From contig JAUIEZ010000012.1 of the NCBI GenBank assembly GCA_030429665.1, positions 1 through 58,385 of the forward strand: a DNA stretch of 58,385 bases. Reading direction: 5' to 3'. Source of the DNA: Gammaproteobacteria bacterium. GTDB lineage: Bacteria; Pseudomonadota; Gammaproteobacteria; Arenicellales; CAJQKF01. The notes beneath the pieces are model-generated. The model saw only the letters and a program-made list of their open reading frames with translations, was not told where the DNA came from and ran no database searches. Positions 50,627-58,385 of this stretch are shown piece after piece; position 1 is the stretch's first letter, and the number at the start of each line of letters is the position of its first letter. The position numbers and the translations under genes are program-made.

Positions 50627-53600
50627 GTGGGTATTCCAACTAGACTGTTGCGGGGCATCGTTGCCCCGGCGATCATCGTCCTGGGTTCAACGATCGGTGC
50701 CGCAAACGCCCAGGAGGTGGGCGCCGTTGCCGGCGAGTTCTCGGTCACGCCGGACGGTCAGGCTGCATATGTTATCCCCGTACAGGTGCCGCCCGGCGTG
50801 TTGGGTGTCGAGCCCCGGCTGTCGATTGGCTATCGTAGCGGAGGCGACAATGGGTTGCTCGGGCGCGGTGGCCGGTTGTCCGGATTTTCGACCATCACCC
50901 GGTGCGCGGCGAACCTGGCCGAAGACGGTTTCGCCGCCGGGGTACATCACGCCACCACCGACCGCTTTTGTCTCGACGGCCAGAAACTCGTCGCCGTATC
51001 CGGAGGGTACGGCGACGACGGTACCGAGTATCGAACCGTTATCGAAACCTTCCAGAGAGTCGTTTCACGCGGCTCGGTCGCTTATCCCGGCGGCGGTTCC
51101 GGGCCCGAGTCGTTCATCGTCTACTTGCGAAACGGCGGTGTGCTCGAGTTCGGGCAGTCCGACAACGCGCGCATTCGTCATCCCGGCACCGGTGTCGTCC
51201 ACCAATGGCTGATCAGCCGTCTGGTCGATGTCAACGGCAATGCCCTCGACTACGCCTATCAGGACTTCGGCAGTGCGGGAGCAGTCGAGAAGCATCCGCT
51301 TCGCATCGACTACGGCGCCAACGCCAATGCCGGTCAGGAGCACCACATGTCGGTGCAATTCGGCTACGAGGTGCGCGCGGATACGAGCAGCGGATTCGTT
51401 GCCGGTATCAAGTTTCAACGGAGCCGGCGCCTCTCTTTCATGTCGACCGAGGTGGACGGATCGACCGTAAAGATCTACTCGTTCGGATACGACAGTGCCC
51501 CGACTTCCGGCGAGTCGCGCCTCGTCTCCGTGAGCGAATGTGCCGCCGACGCTGTCACCTGCTATGCGCCAACCACATTCGACTGGACCAGTCCCGACAC
51601 GGGCTGGTCTGCGGGACCGGTTCTCCCGCCGGACCATCTCGTCGACGGCGACGGCCATCCGCGCGGAATGGCGGTGGATCTCGACGGTGACGGTCGAACG
51701 GACTGGCTTACCGCCTACCGCGATGGGGGCGGCGACCATTTGGGCGCCTGGTTGTCCGATGGCGACGGCTTCTCGTACGACGCCGCCTACGTGCCCCCGG
51801 AGGTGCTTGTCGACTACACGACAGGCGGTGACGGCGCGGTGCTGAGCGAACTCGTCGACGTCAACGGCGACGGTCTGCCCGATTGGGTTACCGCCTACCG
51901 AAACGCTGGCGATGTGCTGGTTCGCGATATTACCTTGAACGATGGAACGGGTTTCAATGTCGACGCGCCCTGCGATCTTCCGATCGAACTGACCGACCTG
52001 ACCGCCGGCACCAACGGCATGCGCAAGGCTCGCCTCGTCGATGTCGACGGCGACGCTCGCGTCGACGTTCTCGTATCCACACGGGACGATACCGGCGTCT
52101 GGCAGCAGGGCGCCTGGGTCAACACCGGCGGCGGCTGGATAGCGGATGGATCGTTCCTCCCGCCCGTGATTGGTCTGGACTACGCCGCGAGTGCCGACGG
52201 CATCGGTCTCGCCGACCTCGTCGATCTCAACGGCGACCAACTTCCGGACTGGGTGCAGGCGGTGCAAACCGACGACGGAACGGATCATCACGGCATATGG
52301 CTCAACACGGGCTCCGGGTGGTCCCCGGACGCCGGTTATGTACTCCCGGTGGTACTCACCACCTATGTTGGCGACGCCGAGGGGATTTCCCGCGCCGAAC
52401 TCGTCGATGTGAACGGCGACGATCTTCCGGACGTGGTGCAGGCGCACCGCCGCGGCGACGGTACCGAGGACCGGCACGTTTGGCTCAACACCGGCAGTGC
52501 CTGGCAGTCCGATGCCGGGCTGGCCCCGCCGGTGGTCTTGGCCGAACGGACGAGCGCCGGACACGAACTCCATTATGGAACGTTCATGGACGTGAACGGT
52601 GACGGACTCCCCGACCTGGTTCAAAGCTACCTGAACACCTCGGGTGTCCTGCAGGTCGCCGCGTGGCGTCAGACGGCAAGCGGATGGACGCCCGACAACG
52701 ATCTTGCGTTGCCGTTGCCGCTGCACGCACTTCGCACCGGCGACGACAGCATTGCCATCGGCGGCCTCGTCGACATGAACCACGACGGCGCCATGGACCT
52801 CATCCTCTCCGCCGAGGGGTATGCGCCGGAAGCTTGGCTAAACAGCGTGGGTCCGAACGGCGTCGCCGGCGTTCTCGCCGTTGAACGGATTACCACCGGT
52901 TTTGGCGTGGAAACCCGCATCGAGTACGCCTCCAGCGCCAATTCCGACGTCTACGCGCCGGCGATGGTGTCGGGATACGGCAGTTACCCCAACCTTCCTC
53001 TGCCGGGTCCATTCATCCTGGTTGGCGCTGTCGAGGCAAGCAACGGCATCGGAGGCTTCGACCGCACCGAACATGTCTTCGGAGATTTCAGGGCGAACGC
53101 CGTGGGCCGGGGTTCTCTCGGCTTTGCCTGGCACACGATCACCGACGTGGCCACCGACACGGTCATGCGCTCGCAATTCAGCCAGGAATTTCCGTTTGCG
53201 GGTCAGATGGTGGAGACAACGAAGTCGATTGGCGGCTCGCTGGTTTCCGAAACCTACCAAACGGCTGCACACAAAAGCCTCAACGGCGGACTCACCGACT
53301 ACCCCTATGTCGCCGGCAAGACCACGACCGTATACGAATTGAACGGGAGCGAGATTTCGACCCATTCCGTCATCACGGCAATCGACGATTTCGGCAACGC
53401 TACCGAGGTTGCCACGCAGACTGCCGACGCCACCGGCACCTACGTCGAAACCGTAACCAATACGTGGCAAAACGACACCACCAACTGGGTGCTCGGCAAG
53501 CGGACCCAAACGGTGTTGGAGAACGCGGCGCCGAACGTCCCATCCATCACGCGCACCACCGAATACACCGTGAACGCCAAGGGACAGACGATACAGAAGG

Positions 53601-56600
53601 TCGCTGAGCCCGGACATGCCCAGGCTCTGACCACGACGTACACCTACGATGTCTACGGAAACGTCACTTCCACGACCACCAGCGCCGCTGGCACGACCGA
53701 TCGCACCGGCACGGTCGCCTACACGACGGACGGCCGTTTCCCGTCCGAAGCGACCAATGCCCTCGGCCACGTGCTCCGGAAAGAGTTTGACGAACGTTTC
53801 GGCGAGGTCGTGCGTAGCGAGGACCCGAACGGATCGGTGACCGAGAGACAGTACGACGTACTGGGACGCCAGGTGCTCGAGACCCGCATCCACGTTAACG
53901 ACGTCCAGCAGGACCAATCGGGCAGCGATGCGGTCGTCTACGAATGGTGCGGCGCCCAGAGCAATTGTCCGGACAATGCGCTGTACTTCGTTGGCACGCA
54001 GGGTAATGAGGACGAGCCCGGCGAATCGGTCTATTACGACCGCGTCGGTCGGGAAGTGCGAAAACAGTCCTTGGGCTTCGACGGCGCCCCAATCTACCAG
54101 GATACGGAATACGACGCGCGCGGTAACAAGGCGCGTGTTTCGCGGCCATACTTCGCCGGCGATCCGCCCAAGTGGACGAGCTACACCTACGACCCCCTCG
54201 ATCGCGCGATCGAGGTCGTTCGGCCCGACGGTGCCAGAACGACGACCGTATACGCCGGGCGCACCCGCACCGTTACGAATGCCCTCGGACAGACCACGTC
54301 GACGACCCTGAACGCCGCCGGCAGTCCGGTCGAGGAAGTTGACGCTGCCGGCGGCGTAACACGCCACACATACGACGCCGCCGGACGGCTGATCGAGACC
54401 GTGGACCCGCTTGGCAACCGGATCACCGCAGATTTCGATATCTTCGGGCGCAAGGTTGCGATGTCCGACCCGGACATGGGCGATTGGACGTACCAATACG
54501 ATGCGTTCGGTCAACTCGTCAGCCAGACGGATGCCAACGGCCAGACGGTGACCATGAGCTACGATGCGCTTGGCCGCATGGTCCAGCGCGTGGAACTAGA
54601 GGGAACAACCACCTGGAGCTACGACACGGCGCAGAACGGTATTGGCAAGCTGGCCGAAGTGACCCAGGCAGGATACTCGCGTTCCCACGAATACGACGAT
54701 CGCGGGCGCCTCGCCAGGGAGACCGTCACCATCGACGGCCAGACATTCGAGACCGCGTACCACTACGTGCGCACGACCGACCGGCTGGATCGCGTGGTGT
54801 ACCCCAACGGTTGGACGATTCGCAAGGAATACACCGAATTTGGGTATCCCCAGTTCGTCAGGAGCGTGAATCCCGAACTCGCCGCCGAGGTGGATGCCCA
54901 GTGGCAAGAATCCATCGATCTTGCCCAGGCGGCGCAGACCCTCGAGTCCGACCTGCAACCGGCGCGGGATGATCACTACGATCAGATGAACTACTACAAG
55001 GGGTTGGCCGATCCGCTGGCGGCCCAGGCGAAGTCGCTCGCCAACGAAGCCAATCGCAAGGTCGAGCAGTACAACGACGCGGCGCGCAAGTCGCGCCAGC
55101 ACGCGCAATCGTACCAGGACCACCTGGCGGCCGCCAATGAAATTAAAAGGCAGATCGCATGGCGCAAGGAGGTGCGCGAAAATCACATTGCCGCCGCGGC
55201 GGCGGCGGATAACGACGGGAACGTTCCCGCATACAATTTTCACATCGAATGGGCAAACAAGTACGCAGACGAAATAAACGCTCTTGCACCGCAGCACGAT
55301 CAGAAGGTCCACGTTGCCGAAGGCCAGGCCTATGCCGCCAACGAATGGGCGGCCAAGGCCAACCAATACGCCGCCGAGGCCGAGAGCCTTCAGGCGCAGG
55401 CCGAAGACAAGATCGATGATGCAAATGGATACTATGCGACGGCCAACACCCACGCCGAAGCCATCAACGATATCGATCGACAGGTTCAGGCTGCTGTCGA
55501 CGCCGCCAACAACGCCCATGAAATCTACGAATCGCTCGCCGAGCGCCTGACCGAGGAAGGCACGACGCACTGGGAGGCGACCGGTACCGCCGCCGACGGT
55601 CAGGTTACACAGTTCAAGCAGGGCAACGGCATCGTTACCGATCTCGAGTACTACGGCGATACCGGTCGTGTCGCGCGCATCAGGGCCATGGGAGATCCCG
55701 CCCTGGCGGAACCGCTGGGTATCGAGGAAATCACCCGGTACCTCGACATGCTCGGCGATCTCGTCGCCGACTTCAACGCCCAGATTCTCGAGTTCCAGAC
55801 ACTTGCCGATGCCGCGGTCAATGAAAAGGCCATTGCCGAGACCGAGGCCCAGAGCGAGCGCGACAAGGCGCAAGGCCACCGCGACCTTGGCGAATCGGCG
55901 CTCGCGATTCTTGCCGATGCCCGCGCCGTACAACTGGACGTCGAGGTCGCCATCCAGCATACCCGCATACTTCTCAACGAGGGACTGGTGGGCATTCACC
56001 AGGACAGCATCGCCACGGCGCTCTCTCTTATCGATGAATTCGAAGATGCCACCGGCGCGCCGGGGGAGGGTCGTGCCCTGCAGGTCGCGTACCACGAGCT
56101 CCTAAAGGCCCACTATGGCGCCATCGAGGACTTGTATCTGGGCCTCTCGTCCACCTATGCCGGCCTGGAGGCCGAGGCTGCCGAACTTGAAGCCGATCCG
56201 CCGCTTGATGCGCCCGGTTTCCAGGCGCTGGCCGAGGACAGCAGTGCGCTCGCGACCTACAACGAGGTACGGGCGGCCGCCTACGATACCGCCATGCTCG
56301 GCGCGCTCGAAGGCGGCGAATCGCCGGTCCCGCTCAGTCAGTTAAACCTCTCGCTATCGGCCGCGCTCATGGAGCAACGCGGCCGCCTGTACGATCACCA
56401 CGGTGACCTCGTCGACGCACTGTTCCGCCGTGGCCGGGATCTGGCGGCGGTGCTTTCCGCGTACCACGACGAACGGGGCCTGCCGGGAGCCGCCGCTTAT
56501 TACCAGGGCAACACCACCGCGGGTCTGGACAAGGCCGATTTCCTGCGTCGCATGGCCCGGGCCTACAAGGAACGCGGCGGTGCGCTACACGCCACACTGC

Positions 56601-58385
56601 AGGCCGAGCAGGCGGCGTCCGGCGAAGGCGATGCATTTGACAACCAGTTCGCCGAGCTGGCGGCGCTGTTCACCACCCAGGCTGCGACCTACGAGGAGAT
56701 GCAGTCGGCGCTCTACTGGCAGGAGTTTTACCTCGGGCTCGCCAATCGTCTGTCCGACGCCACCTCGCTATACACCGAACAGGCGGCCGGCAATGCCGCG
56801 CTGGCTGCGCGCCACGCCGGCGAGGCGGCCAACGCCCGCAACGCCAACGATCATCGGCTGCTGGTGGGCGTCGATGGCGCCGTGCAGGACGAGCAGTACT
56901 TCTTCGACGCCGTCGGCAACCTCACCAGCCGCGCGGACCACGCCGTAGACCTCGAGGAGCAATTTGGCTACGACAGCCTGAACCGTCTCACCGACAGCAC
57001 CCTTTCCGGAGAAGGCGCTGCCCTGTATGCGTTCGCCGGAATTGAGACCACCACCTACGCCTACGATGCCATCGGCAACCTCATCGAGCGATCCGACTCC
57101 GGGAGCTACACCTATGGCGGGAGCGGCGGTGCGGGCGTTCACGCCGTCAGTGCGATCAGTGGCCTTGTCAACGCCGCGTATGCCTACGACGCCAACGGTA
57201 ACCAGCTCTCGGGCAACGGGCGCAGCGTCGCCTGGAGTTCGTTCAACAAGCCGGTGCAGATCAGCGCGGGCGGCTCCACCGTGACTTTGGCCTACGGCCC
57301 CGAGCGCCAACTGGGCAAGCAAACCCGGCCCGACGGAGGGGGAGGCACCCGCACCACCTACTACGTAGGCGCCCTGTACGAGAAGAGCGTGACAACGGGC
57401 GGGGAGACGACATCGCGTTACCATGTCACCGCGGCCGGGAAAACCGTGGCGGTGATCAACGACACGAGCGCGGGAGTTCCCGAGACCCACTACCTACACC
57501 GGGACCACCTGGACTCCATCGTGGCGACGAGCAACGAGGCGGGGCAGGTGATCGAACGCTTTCACTACGACCCCTTCGGCAAGCGCCGCATGGCGGTGAT
57601 CGACGACGACCCGCTCGGCACGACGCTCGACCTTGCCCGCTCGGACCGGGGCTACACCGGACACCGTCACCTTGAATCGGTGAACCTGATACACATGAAC
57701 GGCCGGGTATACGACCCGGGCATCGGCCGCTTTCTGTCGGCGGACCCGCACGTGCAGTTTGCCGGCTACAGCCAGAGCTACAACCGATACAGCTATCTGA
57801 TGAACAACCCGCTCAATGCGACCGACCCGAGCGGATACTTTTTCTCCAAGGTGTTCAAGAGAGTGAAGCGGCTGTTCAAGAAGGTGCTCAAGGTAGTCAA
57901 GAAGGCGGTGAAGACAGTGGTCCGCTTCGTGAAGGAGAACATACGCACGATAGCGGCGGTGGCGATAGCGGTGGTAGCGCCGATGGCGCTGGCGGCGATA
58001 GCGCCGACGCTGGGTTCGATAGCGGTGGGGGCGATCGCCGGGGGTCTATCCGGCCTGGTTGCCACGGGCAGTTTGAAAGGCGCGCTGTTGGGGGCGGCGA
58101 CGGGCGCGGCGCTGGCGGGTATAGGCAACGCGTTTGGCCAAACCAACGGGATGGCGTTTCGATCTGGCTGGGTGCGCACGGGGATGACGAAGAGCGGCGA
58201 GATTGTGGTGAAGGGATTGACCACGGCGGGCCGAGTGGCGAAGAGCGTGGCGCATGGACTGGCGGGAGGGCTGCGCGGTATGCTTTCGGGAGGCAGTTTC
58301 AGCAAGTCGTTCATGTCGATGGGATTCACGCAGGCGGTGTCGCCGGGGATAGACAGGCTGGGTGGCACGGGGCTGGGTGGCAGTG
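50627..58385 (+). CDS. giant exported SpvB/VCBS/RHS-repeat protein, incomplete at window end
   Basis: One continuous frame of more than 2580 codons from GTG 50627 (AAGGA upstream) to the window end; the C-terminus is missing. Residues 1-28 are a signal peptide (IIVLGSTIGAANA). Residues 30-330 are SpvB-like (IPVQVPPGVLGVEPRLSIGY). Residues about 335-725 hold repeated VCBS/FG-GAP units such as LVDVNGDGLPDW with calcium-binding aspartates. Residues 725-1000 resemble the TcB middle region. RHS/YD repeats follow to about 1415, then two alanine-rich helical blocks (1419-1643 and 1689-2075) around one YD repeat. RHS repeats resume near 2082 and end with the core RVYDPGIGRFLSADP at 2360-2374. After NPLNATDPSGY comes a lysine-rich then hydrophobic glycine-rich segment, where a toxin tip usually begins. 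Likely a secreted polymorphic toxin or adhesin. Confidence 0.9.
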   Translation, partial: MGIPTRLLRGIVAPAIIVLGSTIGAANAQEVGAVAGEFSVTPDGQAAYVIPVQVPPGVLGVEPRLSIGYRSGGDNGLLGRGGRLSGFSTITRCAANLAEDGFAAGVHHATTDRFCLDGQKLVAVSGGYGDDGTEYRTVIETFQRVVSRGSVAYPGGGSGPESFIVYLRNGGVLEFGQSDNARIRHPGTGVVHQWLISRLVDVNGNALDYAYQDFGSAGAVEKHPLRIDYGANANAGQEHHMSVQFGYEVRADTSSGFVAGIKFQRSRRLSFMSTEVDGSTVKIYSFGYDSAPTSGESRLVSVSECAADAVTCYAPTTFDWTSPDTGWSAGPVLPPDHLVDGDGHPRGMAVDLDGDGRTDWLTAYRDGGGDHLGAWLSDGDGFSYDAAYVPPEVLVDYTTGGDGAVLSELVDVNGDGLPDWVTAYRNAGDVLVRDITLNDGTGFNVDAPCDLPIELTDLTAGTNGMRKARLVDVDGDARVDVLVSTRDDTGVWQQGAWVNTGGGWIADGSFLPPVIGLDYAASADGIGLADLVDLNGDQLPDWVQAVQTDDGTDHHGIWLNTGSGWSPDAGYVLPVVLTTYVGDAEGISRAELVDVNGDDLPDVVQAHRRGDGTEDRHVWLNTGSAWQSDAGLAPPVVLAERTSAGHELHYGTFMDVNGDGLPDLVQSYLNTSGVLQVAAWRQTASGWTPDNDLALPLPLHALRTGDDSIAIGGLVDMNHDGAMDLILSAEGYAPEAWLNSVGPNGVAGVLAVERITTGFGVETRIEYASSANSDVYAPAMVSGYGSYPNLPLPGPFILVGAVEASNGIGGFDRTEHVFGDFRANAVGRGSLGFAWHTITDVATDTVMRSQFSQEFPFAGQMVETTKSIGGSLVSETYQTAAHKSLNGGLTDYPYVAGKTTTVYELNGSEISTHSVITAIDDFGNATEVATQTADATGTYVETVTNTWQNDTTNWVLGKRTQTVLENAAPNVPSITRTTEYTVNAKGQTIQKVAEPGHAQALTTTYTYDVYGNVTSTTTSAAGTTDRTGTVAYTTDGRFPSEATNALGHVLRKEFDERFGEVVRSEDPNGSVTERQYDVLGRQVLETRIHVNDVQQDQSGSDAVVYEWCGAQSNCPDNALYFVGTQGNEDEPGESVYYDRVGREVRKQSLGFDGAPIYQDTEYDARGNKARVSRPYFAGDPPKWTSYTYDPLDRAIEVVRPDGARTTTVYAGRTRTVTNALGQTTSTTLNAAGSPVEEVDAAGGVTRHTYDAAGRLIETVDPLGNRITADFDIFGRKVAMSDPDMGDWTYQYDAFGQLVSQTDANGQTVTMSYDALGRMVQRVELEGTTTWSYDTAQNGIGKLAEVTQAGYSRSHEYDDRGRLARETVTIDGQTFETAYHYVRTTDRLDRVVYPNGWTIRKEYTEFGYPQFVRSVNPELAAEVDAQWQESIDLAQAAQTLESDLQPARDDHYDQMNYYKGLADPLAAQAKSLANEANRKVEQYNDAARKSRQHAQSYQDHLAAANEIKRQIAWRKEVRENHIAAAAAADNDGNVPAYNFHIEWANKYADEINALAPQHDQKVHVAEGQAYAANEWAAKANQYAAEAESLQAQAEDKIDDANGYYATANTHAEAINDIDRQVQAAVDAANNAHEIYESLAERLTEEGTTHWEATGTAADGQVTQFKQGNGIVTDLEYYGDTGRVARIRAMGDPALAEPLGIEEITRYLDMLGDLVADFNAQILEFQTLADAAVNEKAIAETEAQSERDKAQGHRDLGESALAILADARAVQLDVEVAIQHTRILLNEGLVGIHQDSIATALSLIDEFEDATGAPGEGRALQVAYHELLKAHYGAIEDLYLGLSSTYAGLEAEAAELEADPPLDAPGFQALAEDSSALATYNEVRAAAYDTAMLGALEGGESPVPLSQLNLSLSAALMEQRGRLYDHHGDLVDALFRRGRDLAAVLSAYHDERGLPGAAAYYQGNTTAGLDKADFLRRMARAYKERGGALHATLQAEQAASGEGDAFDNQFAELAALFTTQAATYEEMQSALYWQEFYLGLANRLSDATSLYTEQAAGNAALAARHAGEAANARNANDHRLLVGVDGAVQDEQYFFDAVGNLTSRADHAVDLEEQFGYDSLNRLTDSTLSGEGAALYAFAGIETTTYAYDAIGNLIERSDSGSYTYGGSGGAGVHAVSAISGLVNAAYAYDANGNQLSGNGRSVAWSSFNKPVQISAGGSTVTLAYGPERQLGKQTRPDGGGGTRTTYYVGALYEKSVTTGGETTSRYHVTAAGKTVAVINDTSAGVPETHYLHRDHLDSIVATSNEAGQVIERFHYDPFGKRRMAVIDDDPLGTTLDLARSDRGYTGHRHLESVNLIHMNGRVYDPGIGRFLSADPHVQFAGYSQSYNRYSYLMNNPLNATDPSGYFFSKVFKRVKRLFKKVLKVVKKAVKTVVRFVKENIRTIAAVAIAVVAPMALAAIAPTLGSIAVGAIAGGLSGLVATGSLKGALLGAATGAALAGIGNAFGQTNGMAFRSGWVRTGMTKSGEIVVKGLTTAGRVAKSVAHGLAGGLRGMLSGGSFSKSFMSMGFTQAVSPGIDRLGGTGLGGS

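Overview
The window is a high-GC bacterial chromosome segment. It is most likely from a Pseudomonadota member, probably a gammaproteobacterium. The reasons are an E. coli-type (class II) dihydroorotase, the A2M/PBP1C gene pair, a TPP-riboswitch-controlled thiBPQ system, UbiX/UbiD, and Liv and Tct transporters. No rRNA, tRNA, CRISPR array or recognisable transposase was seen. Species-level placement is not possible from the sequence alone.

0-2.7 kb is the end of a catabolic operon (SDR, acyl-CoA dehydrogenase, APH-like kinase, DUF6285 protein). It has the gene content of the levulinate/4-hydroxyacid (lva, ACAD10/11-like) pathway. 2.9-10.8 kb is a bacterial alpha-2-macroglobulin with an intact thioester motif, coupled to PBP1C. 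10.8-14.7 kb holds an aldo/keto reductase, pyrC, an EamA transporter and a methyltransferase. 14.9-19.6 kb is a complete branched-chain-amino-acid-type ABC importer with overlapping genes and a strong hairpin after the binding-protein gene. 19.6-24.4 kb has UbiX, a flavin-split-barrel protein, a stand-alone TrpB2, a UbiD decarboxylase and a secreted MsrA. 24.5-32.4 kb is a divergent organic-acid cluster: GntR regulator, Gfo/Idh/MocA, isopropylmalate-type dehydrogenase and SMP-30 on the minus strand, tctCBA on the plus strand, with an inverted repeat in the divergent promoter.

32.5-42 kb is a mosaic: a methyltransferase, a cupin gene preceded by a 26-codon upstream ORF, an alkylation-repair operon (AdaA-AlkA fusion, Ogt, DMT transporter), a bacterial tubulin-tyrosine-ligase-like protein, a P460-type cytochrome, and a DUF3179 protein. 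It also contains one of two paralogous Tat-type secreted proteins with five cysteines at identical spacing. The second paralogue (42.9-43.6 kb) lies inside the thi operon, between thiP and thiQ. The thi operon (46.4-41.0 kb, minus strand) starts with a promoter and a TPP riboswitch and ends in a thiamine-kinase-like gene.

At 47.4-47.6 kb only the last 46 codons of an RND efflux pump remain, which marks a breakpoint. Beyond it, at 47.9-58.4 kb, is a four-gene plus-strand accessory operon. It encodes a small membrane protein, two exported proteins that share an apparently new N-terminal domain but end in different tips (a discoidin/CBM32 domain, or a phage-tail-collar domain), and a giant exported SpvB/VCBS/RHS protein of more than 2580 residues. 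The RHS region of that protein carries about 600 residues of alanine-rich helix around a single YD repeat. Its hypervariable C-terminal tip runs off the window. This operon is the strongest candidate for an undescribed system here.
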